Assembly: GCF_016464385.1 (NCBI RefSeq)
Contig: NZ_JADMLH010000002.1
Location: forward strand, 186,001-250,000
DNA from: Nucisporomicrobium flavum
GTDB taxonomy: Bacteria; Actinomycetota; Actinomycetes; Mycobacteriales; Micromonosporaceae
Reading direction: 5' to 3'
Length of the DNA stretch: 64,000 nucleotides
The position numbers and the translations under genes were made by a program. This document shows positions 8,114 through 15,987 of the stretch, piece by piece (position 1 is the first letter of the stretch; each line of letters opens with the position of its first letter). The notes under the pieces are model-generated. The model saw nothing but the letters and a program-made list of their open reading frames with translations. It did not search any database and was not told the DNA's origin.

Positions 8114-9367
8114 ATGGCCTACGACGAGACCACGTACCGCCGGAACACCGGTGACGAGCAGGCGGAGAGCAATCCCGCCGCGTACCGGGCGGGACTGGCG
8201 GCCACCGACTTCCGCAACCGCCGGCGCGACCTCGACGCGGACGACTCCGGAGCCCGCGTCACCGAGCCGATCGCCGAGTCCCCCGCCCGCGACGACGGCC
8301 GGGACCGCCTCGGCGTCCACATCGGGTGGGAGATCGTGCTGCTGCTCGCCGTGGCGGCCGTCGCCTACCTGCTCTACCGGCTCGATCCGGCGGCGCTGCG
8401 CCGTCCCGCCCTCGACACCCTGCTGATCTCCGGCGCCACGATCGGCCTGCTCACCCTCGGGGCGGGCCTGACGCTGCGGGCCGGCGTACCCAATCTCGCG
8501 GTCGGTCCGATCGCCCTCGCCGCCGCGCTGCACTACGCGGAGAACGGTGACAAGGGCCTCGTCCAGTCGATGGTGCCGGCGCTGGCCATCGCGGCCGGTG
8601 GCGGCCTGGTGGTGGCACTGATCGTGCTGCTGCTGCACGTGCCGGGCTGGGTGGCCTCGCTGGGCGCCGCCATGGGCGTCATCGTGTACGACCAGCTGCG
8701 CACTGCGCCCGTGGCCGTGCAGGGCACCTACGATCCGGCCAACCAGGCGTTCTACCTGTTCGGCGGCTTCGCGCTCCTGGCTGTCATCGGCGGCGCGCTC
8801 GGCACGGTCGGCCCGATCCGTCGCATGGTCGGCCGGCTGCGTCCGGTCGGGGACCCGGCGATCCGGCGCGGCGGTGCCGTGGCGTTTCCGGTGATCGCCT
8901 CGCTGGTCCTGTCGTCGGTCTTCGCGGTCGGCGCCGGCACCCTCATGGCCGCGCAGTCCACCACGCCCATCGTGCCTGGCACCGGCCTGGAGTGGACGGG
9001 CATCGCGCTGGGCGCGGCTCTGCTTGCGGGCACGAGCGCGTACGGCCGCCGCGGCGGCATCTTCGGCACGCTGCTGGCGGTCGCGGGGGTCGCGCTGTTC
9101 CTCGACTACGCCGACCGTCGCAACTTCGACATCGCGCTGTTCGCCATCGCGGCCGCCCTCGTCGGCGCGGGCCTACTGGTCACGCGGCTGGTCGAGACGT
9201 ACGGTCGCCCGCTGCCGGCGCCGGGTGTGGGCGACGACTGGGTGCCCACCGGGAACGGCGCGACGTGGTCGCCGGACCTGCCCGAGACCTGGTCCCCGTC
9301 GACCACCGCGGCGCAGGGCCGCCCGGGCGAGCAGTGGGATTCCGGGCCGTGGGGCAGCGGGCGCTGA
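8114..9367 (+). CDS. Orphan ABC-transporter permease-like membrane protein (BPD_transp_2-like)
   Basis: 417 residues. ATG 8114 is used because an AGGAGG lies about 8 nt upstream. A charged cytoplasmic N-terminus (about 75 residues) is followed by 9-10 hydrophobic segments and a soluble Gly/Trp/Pro-rich tail of about 50 residues (GDDWVPTGNGATWSP). The stretch LTLRAGVPNLAVGPIALAAAL resembles ribose/branched-chain-type ABC permeases. No ATPase, binding protein or second permease is adjacent, and the tails are not typical of permeases. It may be a domesticated permease with another role. The family is moderately certain; the substrate is unknown. Confidence 0.6.
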   Translation: MAYDETTYRRNTGDEQAESNPAAYRAGLAATDFRNRRRDLDADDSGARVTEPIAESPARDDGRDRLGVHIGWEIVLLLAVAAVAYLLYRLDPAALRRPALDTLLISGATIGLLTLGAGLTLRAGVPNLAVGPIALAAALHYAENGDKGLVQSMVPALAIAAGGGLVVALIVLLLHVPGWVASLGAAMGVIVYDQLRTAPVAVQGTYDPANQAFYLFGGFALLAVIGGALGTVGPIRRMVGRLRPVGDPAIRRGGAVAFPVIASLVLSSVFAVGAGTLMAAQSTTPIVPGTGLEWTGIALGAALLAGTSAYGRRGGIFGTLLAVAGVALFLDYADRRNFDIALFAIAAALVGAGLLVTRLVETYGRPLPAPGVGDDWVPTGNGATWSPDLPETWSPSTTAAQGRPGEQWDSGPWGSGR

Positions 9368-9407
9368 CCGCATCCCCGGCCGGCGCAACCCCGCTGGGTA
9401 ACCGCCC

Positions 9408-9413
9408 TATGCT
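9408..9413 (+). promoter_or_regulatory. -10 element (TATGCT) for a leaderless transcript
   Basis: TATGCT ends 6 nt before ATG 9420, so the transcript would begin at or next to the start codon. No clear -35 is seen. Confidence 0.5.
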
Positions 9414-9419
9414 GGCTGC

Positions 9420-9704
9420 ATGACCGACGCGACCTTCGCCGAGCTGGACGCCCTGCCGACCGAGGAGCTGCGCGAGCGCGCCTTCGCGAAGGCGAAGGAG
9501 CGCCGCGACCTGGGCTTCTTCTGGTCGGTGTTCAAGCACCTGCCGGATTCGGACGACGCCGCCACGCTCGACGGCGCCCCCAACACCGTCGGCCCGACCG
9601 TCGACGAGGCCGTCGCGCTGTGGCGTGAACTGACCGGACACGGGTACGGGGAGCAGGAGCCGCTGCTGCGGGCCGCCTTCATCGACTACCTGCAGAAGCA
9701 CTGA
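9420..9704 (+). CDS. Small conserved-type hypothetical protein
   Basis: 94 residues, acidic and soluble, with no signal peptide or membrane segment. It is predicted mostly helical: TFAELDALPTEELRERAFAKAKERRD, then the aromatic stretch LGFFWSVFKHLPDS, and a C-terminal helix ending FIDYLQKH. I do not recognise a named domain. It is monocistronic with its own -10 element at 9408-9413, and 65 bp separate it from the next gene. Codon usage is normal for the window, so it is almost certainly coding, but its function is unknown. Confidence 0.75.
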   Translation: MTDATFAELDALPTEELRERAFAKAKERRDLGFFWSVFKHLPDSDDAATLDGAPNTVGPTVDEAVALWRELTGHGYGEQEPLLRAAFIDYLQKH

Positions 9705-9769
9705 CGCCCGGTCTGAGGGCATTTATGCTCGTCGTTTGAAACTGAGCGCTCGCTGGGAATTAGCGGGCC

Positions 9770-10261
9770 ATGGCTCTCACCAACCGCTACAAATCCGCGC
9801 CGGGTGCGGGCACTCTCGCCGCGCTCATACTCGTCCTGGTCTTCGGCAGCCCCTGGTACGCCGACTGGGTCACGGACAACACGAACCCGGAGACCGCCGG
9901 TGGCTGGTGGCTGCGCCTGCTGGCGTGGCCGCACTGGCAGTTCGACTCCGACGACTCCCTGCGTTCGATCATCATCGGCGACCTCAAGGCGATCCTGGTC
10001 GTCGTGCTGACGCTGCTCTTCCTCTACCTGCTGCCCGGCTCCCAGCTGGCCCGGGCCCGCGGCACTGTCAGCCAGTTCTTCGCGGGCTGGGCGGCGTACA
10101 TCTTCGCCGGTGGCTTCGCCGCGCTGCTCACCACGCTGTTCCTGGCCAACCCGTCGCTGCTGGGCGCCTTCCGCGCGGCCGGTGACGGGGCCGAGTACGG
10201 CCTGTTCGTCGGCTGGATCATCGGTCTGGCCACCCTCGGCGGCCGCCGAGGTACCCGTTAG
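9770..10261 (+). CDS. Membrane protein of unknown function
   Basis: 163 residues with three or four hydrophobic segments (about 15-30, 71-90, 100-123, 141-156) and a Trp-rich loop (ETAGGWWLRLLAWPHWQF) that is probably extracytoplasmic. ATG 9770 has no clear ribosome site. TATGCT at 9724-9729 could start a roughly 35-nt leader, and TTAGCG lies just before the ATG. I do not recognise the family. It converges on the betaine-transporter ATPase, with a strong bidirectional terminator between them. Confidence 0.65.
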   Translation: MALTNRYKSAPGAGTLAALILVLVFGSPWYADWVTDNTNPETAGGWWLRLLAWPHWQFDSDDSLRSIIIGDLKAILVVVLTLLFLYLLPGSQLARARGTVSQFFAGWAAYIFAGGFAALLTTLFLANPSLLGAFRAAGDGAEYGLFVGWIIGLATLGGRRGTR

Positions 10262-10364
10262 TCCACCTCCCGCCGGGACGGGTGCATGCCCCCGCCATCC
10301 GAACCCGGCACCCACAGGCGCGGAGGTGTCCCGAGCCCCCGTCAGGCACCTCGCGTCGCGCCGA

Positions 10365-10401
10365 ACCGCAGCCCGGACCATCCCCCGGTCCGGGCTGCGG
10401 T
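10365..10401. terminator. Bidirectional hairpin terminator
   Basis: A perfect 15-bp inverted repeat (10365-10379 with 10387-10401) has a 7-nt loop and lies between two convergent genes. Neither side has a strong T tract, which is common for actinobacterial terminators. Confidence 0.75.
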
Positions 10402-10406
10402 GTGTC

Positions 10407-11420
10407 TCACGCCGGCGCGGCGGCCCGTTCATCGGGTACGCCGAACAGCGCCGAGCGGGCGATCGTGCCCACCGGAGCCCCGTCCTCGACCACGACCACG
10501 TTCAGCGCGTCGCTCGTGAGCATCACGCCGAGTGCGTCGTACAGCGTGCCGCCGACGTCGACGGTCGGGAGCCGTTCGATCTCCTCGATCTGGCCGACGG
10601 GGCGCATGGTGTCGCGCACCCTGGTGACCGCGAGCCGCCGGATGCCCCGATCCTCGCCGACGAACTGGCTGACCGCGTCGGAGGCCGGGTTGCTGAGCAG
10701 GTCGGCCGGGGTGGCGTACTGCTGCAGCCGGCCGCCCTCGCCGAGAACCGCGATCCGGTCGCCGAGGCGTACGGCTTCGTCGATGTCATGGGTGACCAGC
10801 ACGATGGTCTTGCGGACCGCGGCCTGCAGCCGGAGGAACTCCTCCTGCAGGCGGGACCGGACGATCGGGTCCACCGCCGAGAACGGCTCGTCCATGAGCA
10901 GCACCAGCGGATCCGCGGCGAGCGCCCGGGCCACCCCGACCCGTTGGCGCTGACCGCCGGAGAGCTCGTGCGGATAGCGGCTGCCGTACCGCGCGGGGTC
11001 GAGGCCGACGAGCTCCAGCAACTCCTCCGCGCGGGCGCGCGTTTTCTTCTTGTTCCACCCGAGCAGCCGCGGGACCGTGCCGACGTTCGTACGGATCGTC
11101 TGGTGCGGGAACAGGCCGACGTTCTGGATCACGTACCCGATGTGCCGGCGCAGCTCGACCGGGTCCTGCCGGGACACGTCCTCGCCGTCGATGAGGATGC
11201 GGCCCTTCGACGGCTCGATCAGCCGGTTCAGCATGCGCAGGATCGTCGACTTGCCACAGCCGGACGGGCCGATGAGGACGACGAGCTCGCCGGCGCCGAC
11301 GTCCAGACTGATGTCACCGACGGCCACGGTGCCGTCGGGATAGACCTTGCCCACGTTCTCGAGCGTGATAGACGCCGCGCTCCGGCCAGCGCCGGAGTCG
11401 TTGATCGCGGTAGCGTCCAC
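10407..11420 (-). CDS. Betaine/choline-type ABC transporter ATPase (ProV/OpuCA family)
   Basis: 337 residues. It energises import of a quaternary-ammonium osmolyte or related compound with the permeases encoded divergently. Walker A is GPSGCGKST (about residue 50), the Q-loop VIQNVGLF, the signature LSGGQRQR, Walker B LLMDEPFSAVDP and the switch His VTHD. The C-terminal 90 residues form a CBS-type region (RVRDTMRPVGQIEEI ... LNVVVVEDGAPVGTI), which in OpuA/OpuC relatives senses ionic strength or nucleotides. The GTG start 11420 has GGAAGGA about 5 nt upstream, and that site lies inside the divergent permease gene. No in-frame start exists between it and the conserved SITLENV. Choline, betaine, ergothioneine or carnitine are possible substrates. 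Confidence 0.88.
   Translation of the reverse strand: MDATAINDSGAGRSAASITLENVGKVYPDGTVAVGDISLDVGAGELVVLIGPSGCGKSTILRMLNRLIEPSKGRILIDGEDVSRQDPVELRRHIGYVIQNVGLFPHQTIRTNVGTVPRLLGWNKKKTRARAEELLELVGLDPARYGSRYPHELSGGQRQRVGVARALAADPLVLLMDEPFSAVDPIVRSRLQEEFLRLQAAVRKTIVLVTHDIDEAVRLGDRIAVLGEGGRLQQYATPADLLSNPASDAVSQFVGEDRGIRRLAVTRVRDTMRPVGQIEEIERLPTVDVGGTLYDALGVMLTSDALNVVVVEDGAPVGTIARSALFGVPDERAAAPA
11411..11416 (+). promoter_or_regulatory. -10 element (TAGCGT) of the divergent permease, inside the ATPase coding sequence
   Basis: TAGCGT ends 6 nt before ATG 11423, implying a leaderless permease mRNA. The element lies within the first codons of the minus-strand ATPase gene, whose own start is at 11420. 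Confidence 0.55.
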
Positions 11421-11422
11421 GT

Positions 11423-12145
11423 ATGTCCTTCCTGTCGAGGGCCCCGGCGCCTGCGTGGCCCCTGGCCGCCCCCGCTGATGACGGGCCGGGAAATCCGTGG
11501 TTCTCCTGGCGCTATGTCCACGACAACGCCGGCGAGATCCTCTCCGCCCTGCAGTTCCACGCGGGTCTCACCGCGCGCGCGGTGATCATCGCGCTCGTCG
11601 TCGCCGTGCCGCTCGCGGTCGTCGCCTACTGGTGGCGCCCGCTGACCGGCCCGATTCTTGCACTCTCCGGCGTCCTGTACACGATTCCGTCGCTGGCGCT
11701 TCTCGCGCTCGTCGCGCCGGCGGTGGGCACGACGAGCGACACGTCGGTCCTGATCGCGCTCGTCCTGTACGCCCTGCTCGTCCTGGTACGCAACGCGCTC
11801 GCCGGCCTCACCCAGGTCCCCAGCGAGGTGCGCGACGCGGCCGCGGGCATGGGGTACGGGCGCCTCGGCCGCCTGTTGCGCATCGAGCTGCCGCTCGCGC
11901 TGCCCGGCATCCTCACCGGCCTGCGGCTGGCCACGGTGTCGACGGTGGCGCTGGTGACCGTCGGCTCGCTGATCGGCAAGGGCGGCCTCGGCGAGATGAT
12001 CCTCGGCGGGTTCCGCAACAACTTCTACAAGGCCGAGATCATGACCGGCACGATCCTGTGCGTGGGCCTCGCGCTCGTGCTGGACCTCGTGCTCGCCGGC
12101 CTCGGCCGGCTGGTGACCCCCTGGGCCCGGGAGCGGCGATCGTGA
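11423..12145 (+). CDS. Betaine-type ABC transporter permease, first subunit (OpuCB-like)
   Basis: 240 residues with about six transmembrane helices. The EAA loop typical of binding-protein-dependent permeases is present (VPSEVRDAAAGMGYGRLGRLLRIELPLALPGI shortened here to its core EVRDAAAGMG). YTIPSLALLAL and IGKGGLGEMI are typical of the ProW/OpuCB/OpuCD family. ATG 11423 starts only 2 bp from the divergent GTG of the ATPase. The stop overlaps the next permease by 4 bp (GTGA), so the two permeases are translationally coupled. Confidence 0.88.
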   Translation: MSFLSRAPAPAWPLAAPADDGPGNPWFSWRYVHDNAGEILSALQFHAGLTARAVIIALVVAVPLAVVAYWWRPLTGPILALSGVLYTIPSLALLALVAPAVGTTSDTSVLIALVLYALLVLVRNALAGLTQVPSEVRDAAAGMGYGRLGRLLRIELPLALPGILTGLRLATVSTVALVTVGSLIGKGGLGEMILGGFRNNFYKAEIMTGTILCVGLALVLDLVLAGLGRLVTPWARERRS

Positions 12146-12858
12146 ACTACTTCCGCGAGGGTTTCGTCTGGCTGAACGACCCCCTGAACTGGACGAACCC
12201 CGGTGGCCTGCTGGACCGGCTGGGCGAGCACCTGCTGATCAGCCTGTGGGCGGTCCTGCTGGGCTGCGCGATCGGCTGGCCGCTGGGCATCTGGCTGGGG
12301 CACCGCGGCCGGGGCGGCGGCGCGATCGTCACCATCGCCAACCTGACGCTGGCGATCCCCACGCTCGCCCTGCTCACCATCCTGCCGCTCACGCCGCTCG
12401 GCTTCGGCAAGCCGCCGGTCGTGGTGGCGCTCGCGGTGTTCGCGGTGCCGCCGCTGCTGGCGAACGCGTACACCGGGCTGCGGCAGATCGACCCGGAGAC
12501 CCGCGACGCCGCGAAAGGCATGGGCCTCTCCGGAGGGCAGTTGCTGCGGCAGGTCGAGCTCCCGCTCTCGGTGCCCTATCTCGCTGCCGGATTGCGTACG
12601 GCGGCAGTGCAGGTGGTGGCGACGGCCGCGCTGGCGGCGTTCGTCAACGGCGGCGGCCTGGGCGAGATCATCTCGGCGGGCTTCGGCGTCGGCATGAGCA
12701 ACGGCGGTGGCGGCCAGATCGTCGCGGGCGGCATCGTGGTGGCCCTGCTGGCGCTGCTCGTCGAGGCGCTGCTGGCGGCGGTGCAACGGCTCGTGACGCC
12801 GCCCGCACTGCGGGGTGCGCGTCGCCGGCCCACGACAGCAGCCGCGCCGGCGGGCTGA
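12142..12858 (+). CDS. Betaine-type ABC transporter permease, second subunit (OpuCD-like)
   Basis: 238 residues, homologous to the preceding permease. It has AIPTLALLTILPL, the EAA loop core ETRDAAKGMG and VNGGGLGEII near the C-terminus. GTG 12142 overlaps the previous stop. Two non-identical permeases plus one ATPase and one lipoprotein make a complete OpuC-type importer, although the ATPase is transcribed in the opposite direction. A 226-bp gap precedes the binding-protein gene. Confidence 0.87.
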   Translation: MNYFREGFVWLNDPLNWTNPGGLLDRLGEHLLISLWAVLLGCAIGWPLGIWLGHRGRGGGAIVTIANLTLAIPTLALLTILPLTPLGFGKPPVVVALAVFAVPPLLANAYTGLRQIDPETRDAAKGMGLSGGQLLRQVELPLSVPYLAAGLRTAAVQVVATAALAAFVNGGGLGEIISAGFGVGMSNGGGGQIVAGGIVVALLALLVEALLAAVQRLVTPPALRGARRRPTTAAAPAG

Positions 12859-13084
12859 CCCGTATTCCGCGTTTCGCCGGGATTCGCCCATCGGCTGGGT
12901 AACGAATCCGCATCGCCGATCCGGGCTGCGGCATTAGTTGTCGTACCCCCAGGTTAGGAACGACGGTGCCGCTCCTTATCCGGGCGCGGTGCGACAACCG
13001 AAGAGTGCGGGCATCGGATCTTCGACTGCCCGTCGGACACGCGGCACGGCCTGCAAGCCGTACCGGGACACAGAAGGCGGCAGT

Positions 13085-14083
13085 ATGCGTCGAAACCTGC
13101 TCCTGACGGCCGGCACCCTCATGACCGCCGCCGTCATCCTCGCCGGCTGCGGCGAGTCCGGCTCCTCCGGCACCGAGGCCCCGGCCAGCTCCGCCTCGGG
13201 CGCCGGCTGCGCGCCCGTCGCCGGTGACAAGCTCGTCGTGCTCACCGACGACAAGAACCTGCAGAACACCGACAACATCGTCCCGGCCATCAACAAGACG
13301 GCCTCGACCCCGCAGATCGTCGCGGCGCTCGACAAGGTCTCCGCCGCGCTCGACACGGCCAAGCTCATCGAGCTCAACAAGGCCGTCGACATCGACCGCA
13401 AGTCGTCCAAGGCGGCGGCCCAGGAGTTCGCGAGCGCCAACAACCTCACCGCGGGCATCCAGAAGGGCTCCGGTGGCAAGCTGACCGTCGGCGCCGCCAA
13501 CTTCAGCGAGAACGCCACGCTGGGCGAGCTCTACAACATCGTCCTCACCGCCGCGGGCTACACCGTGAAGGTGCAGCAGATCGGCAACCGCGAGCTGTAC
13601 GAACCCGCCCTCGAGAAGGGCGAGATCGACGTGGTCCCCGAGTACGCGGCCACCCTCGCCACGTTCCTGTCGGGCAAGGTCGACGGCAAGGGCGCCAAGG
13701 ACCCGTCCTCGTCCGACCTGAACACGACGATGGCCAACCTCAAGGCCCTCGGCGAGAAGGCCGGCCTCGTGTTCGGCACCCCGTCCAGCGCCCAGGACCA
13801 GAACGCCTTCGCCGCCACCCAGGCGTTCGCCGACAAGTACGGCGTGAAGACGCTCTCCGACCTGGCCGCGAAGTGCTCCGGGGCGGCCACGGTGCTCGGC
13901 GGCCCGCCGGAGTGCCCGCAGCGCCCGAAGTGCCAGCAGGGGCTCGTGGACACGTACTCGTTCCAGGCCGGCAAGTTCACCTCGCTGGACGCGGGCGGCC
14001 CGCTGACCAAGACGGGCCTGAAGCAGGGCACGATCAGCGTCGGCCTGGTCTTCAGCTCGGACGGCGCGCTGGCGGCCGGCTGA
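13085..14083 (+). CDS. Betaine-type ABC substrate-binding lipoprotein, circularly permuted
   Basis: 332 residues. The signal peptide ends in the lipobox ILAGC (Cys22), so it is a membrane-anchored lipoprotein facing outward. Residues about 49-124 (KLVVLTDDKNLQ ... DIVPAIN-type core, KVSAALD, LNKAVDID, AAQEFASANN) match the segment that is normally C-terminal in OpuCC/OpuBC. Residues about 132-329 (KLTVGAANFSEN ... IDVVPEYAAT ... PPECPQRPKC ... GLVFSSDGALA) match the normal N-terminal and middle part. The protein stops where the canonical fold would continue into the DDK segment, so the order is permuted. It belongs with the two permeases upstream. ATG 13085 gives a clean signal peptide. Confidence 0.88.
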   Translation: MRRNLLLTAGTLMTAAVILAGCGESGSSGTEAPASSASGAGCAPVAGDKLVVLTDDKNLQNTDNIVPAINKTASTPQIVAALDKVSAALDTAKLIELNKAVDIDRKSSKAAAQEFASANNLTAGIQKGSGGKLTVGAANFSENATLGELYNIVLTAAGYTVKVQQIGNRELYEPALEKGEIDVVPEYAATLATFLSGKVDGKGAKDPSSSDLNTTMANLKALGEKAGLVFGTPSSAQDQNAFAATQAFADKYGVKTLSDLAAKCSGAATVLGGPPECPQRPKCQQGLVDTYSFQAGKFTSLDAGGPLTKTGLKQGTISVGLVFSSDGALAAG

Positions 14084-14146
14084 CCCTGCCGGCCCCCGAG
14101 CCGCGAGGGGTCGGCGGGTCAGCCGACTCCCGTGTGGCGGGACCGT

Positions 14147-14172
14147 GCCCCGGTCGTTCACCCGGCCGGGGC
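14147..14172. terminator. Possible terminator hairpin after the binding-protein gene
   Basis: GCCCCGG (14147-14153) pairs with CCGGGGC (14166-14172) across a 12-nt loop, 64 bp after the stop. The stem is short and the first T run is about 20 nt further on, so this is only a candidate. Confidence 0.35.
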
Positions 14173-14293
14173 CGGCCCTCCGCGTTAGACAAGTTTTTCT
14201 CCGATGCATCGATGCGGCCGTCACCTGCCGTTACGCTCCGTCCGGCCGCCCCTGCCCGTTCCCTGCCCGTTTCGTAACCGCTGCGACTCTCGG

Positions 14294-14299
14294 TAGCAT
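14294..14299 (+). promoter_or_regulatory. -10 element (TAGCAT) of the low-complexity membrane protein
   Basis: TAGCAT ends 8 nt before ATG 14308, consistent with a leaderless or near-leaderless transcript. Confidence 0.45.
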
Positions 14300-14307
14300 C
14301 TGCGGCC

Positions 14308-15975
14308 ATGTCTGACCGGGACCCCGAGCAGCAGAGCGCCCGCCTCCTGCGGGCGCTGATCTGGGGCGGCCTCGGCCTCGCCCCGATCGCTGCGATCATC
14401 GTGCTCGCGGGCAGCAGCGGCGGCGCCGTACGGTTCGCGGTGCTGCTGATGGCCGTCTGTGTGGTCCTGCTGGGCGCCGCGATGCTGATCCGCAACGATC
14501 CGGTGCTGCAGCGGATGGACGTCGAGGACCGTGTCGCCACGGAGGTCGACGTGCTGCGCGGGGATCTGCGCGGCGAGATCGCCTCGGCCGCCCGGGCCAC
14601 CGGGCACCGGGTCCAGGCGCTCGAGGACGAGATGGCGCAGCTGCGGGTGGCCGGCGCGCCGGGCCGCTCCGGGGCCGGCCAGTTCGTGCCTTCCCAGACC
14701 GGCTGGCCGGAAGCGCAGCCTCAGACCGGTTGGGCGGAAGCGCAACCCCAGCCCGGCTGGGCGGAAGCGCAACCCCAGACAGGCTGGTCCGACGTTCAGC
14801 CGCAGGCCGGCAGCGCGGCAGTGCTGGGGAGCGCGGCCGTGGCCGGTAGTGCGGCGGTGGCTCCGGTGTCCGGCACCGTTTCGGCACCCCGGGGAGCGGC
14901 CTCCGCATCCGCGCCGCGCACAAGCGGGTCGGCCTCCGCGCCACGCTCGGCGGCGGCGGCGTCCGCGCCGCGCTCGGGCGCCGTGGCGTCCGCGCCGCGC
15001 GCGAGTGCCTCGGCTTCCGCACCGCGTCCGGGCGCGGCGACTCCCGCCCCGCGCGCGTCGGCCTCGGTCTCCCCACCCCGGGCGCCGGCGCCGGGGCCCG
15101 CTCCGCGGCCGGCGGCGTCCGCTCCGCGGCCCGCGGCGTCGGGTGCTCGGCCCGCGGTGGCGGGGCCTGCTCCGCGGCCCGCGGCGTCCGTCTCCGGCCC
15201 TCGGGCAACTGCATCTGTCTCCGCCCCGCGCGCGACCGCGTCCGTTTCAAGCCCCCGCGCGACGCCCCCCATCTCCTCCTCAGGCTTCCCCCGGCAACGC
15301 GGCGCTGCGTTCCCCGGATCGGAGACCCCGGACCACGGCTGGGACCAGAGCCAGGACATCCCGATCCCGGAACCGCGCCCGTCCCGCCGCCACGCCGCGC
15401 CGGACACCGGCACGGACATCGCCCGCTTCGGCGCCTACGACGCCCCGGACGCCGTTGACGGCGGCGGCTTCGACACCCCGGACGCCGGTCACGTCGGCGG
15501 CTATGACGCTGCGGACGCCGGTCACGCAGGGGGCTACGACGCTGCGGACGCCGATCACGGGTACGGCCTCACCACCGGCGGCATCGCGCGGCCGTCCGGC
15601 GCGGGCGGGACGTACGGCTCGGCGTCCAGCGCTTATGGCGGCGGGGACGACTACCAGCAGAACGTCTACGGGCAGAGCACCTACAGCCCCGGCACCTACG
15701 GGACCAGCGACTACGACCAGGGCGCGGACGACTACGGGTACGACGCCACCGGTTTCGCCTCGGCCGGGAGTTATGACTACGGCGGTGAGAGCGGGTTCGG
15801 CTACGACCGTGACGGGGTGGACGAGGCGCCCGGCACGTACCGGTCGGGGACCACGTACGGTGCCGGCCGCGAAAGCCGCGAAAGCCGCGACGGCCGGTAC
15901 GACGGTGCGGACGCGTACGGGCCGGATCCGCTGGCCGTGCCGAACCGCGACCGGGCCGAGCACCACCGCTGGTAG
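14308..15975 (+). CDS. Membrane-anchored low-complexity protein with Ala/Ser/Pro and Gly/Tyr repeats
   Basis: 555 residues. The N-terminus has two transmembrane helices (about 16-36 and 41-60) and a short predicted coiled coil (DRVATEVDVLRGDLRGEI ... VQALEDEMAQLRV). Then come four GW(A/P/S)EAQPQ-type 9-residue units (about 131-168), and about 200 residues of Ala-Ser-Pro-Arg repeats in which ASASAPR-like units recur. The rest is a Gly/Tyr/Asp-rich tail with repeats of GGYDAADAGH type and many Tyr-Gly steps. The tail is probably cytoplasmic and disordered. I recognise no catalytic domain. The repeats are in frame and start at a promoter-proximal ATG, so I regard it as a real gene. Confidence 0.7.
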   Translation: MSDRDPEQQSARLLRALIWGGLGLAPIAAIIVLAGSSGGAVRFAVLLMAVCVVLLGAAMLIRNDPVLQRMDVEDRVATEVDVLRGDLRGEIASAARATGHRVQALEDEMAQLRVAGAPGRSGAGQFVPSQTGWPEAQPQTGWAEAQPQPGWAEAQPQTGWSDVQPQAGSAAVLGSAAVAGSAAVAPVSGTVSAPRGAASASAPRTSGSASAPRSAAAASAPRSGAVASAPRASASASAPRPGAATPAPRASASVSPPRAPAPGPAPRPAASAPRPAASGARPAVAGPAPRPAASVSGPRATASVSAPRATASVSSPRATPPISSSGFPRQRGAAFPGSETPDHGWDQSQDIPIPEPRPSRRHAAPDTGTDIARFGAYDAPDAVDGGGFDTPDAGHVGGYDAADAGHAGGYDAADADHGYGLTTGGIARPSGAGGTYGSASSAYGGGDDYQQNVYGQSTYSPGTYGTSDYDQGADDYGYDATGFASAGSYDYGGESGFGYDRDGVDEAPGTYRSGTTYGAGRESRESRDGRYDGADAYGPDPLAVPNRDRAEHHRW

Positions 15976-15987
15976 CGCGCGCGGCGG

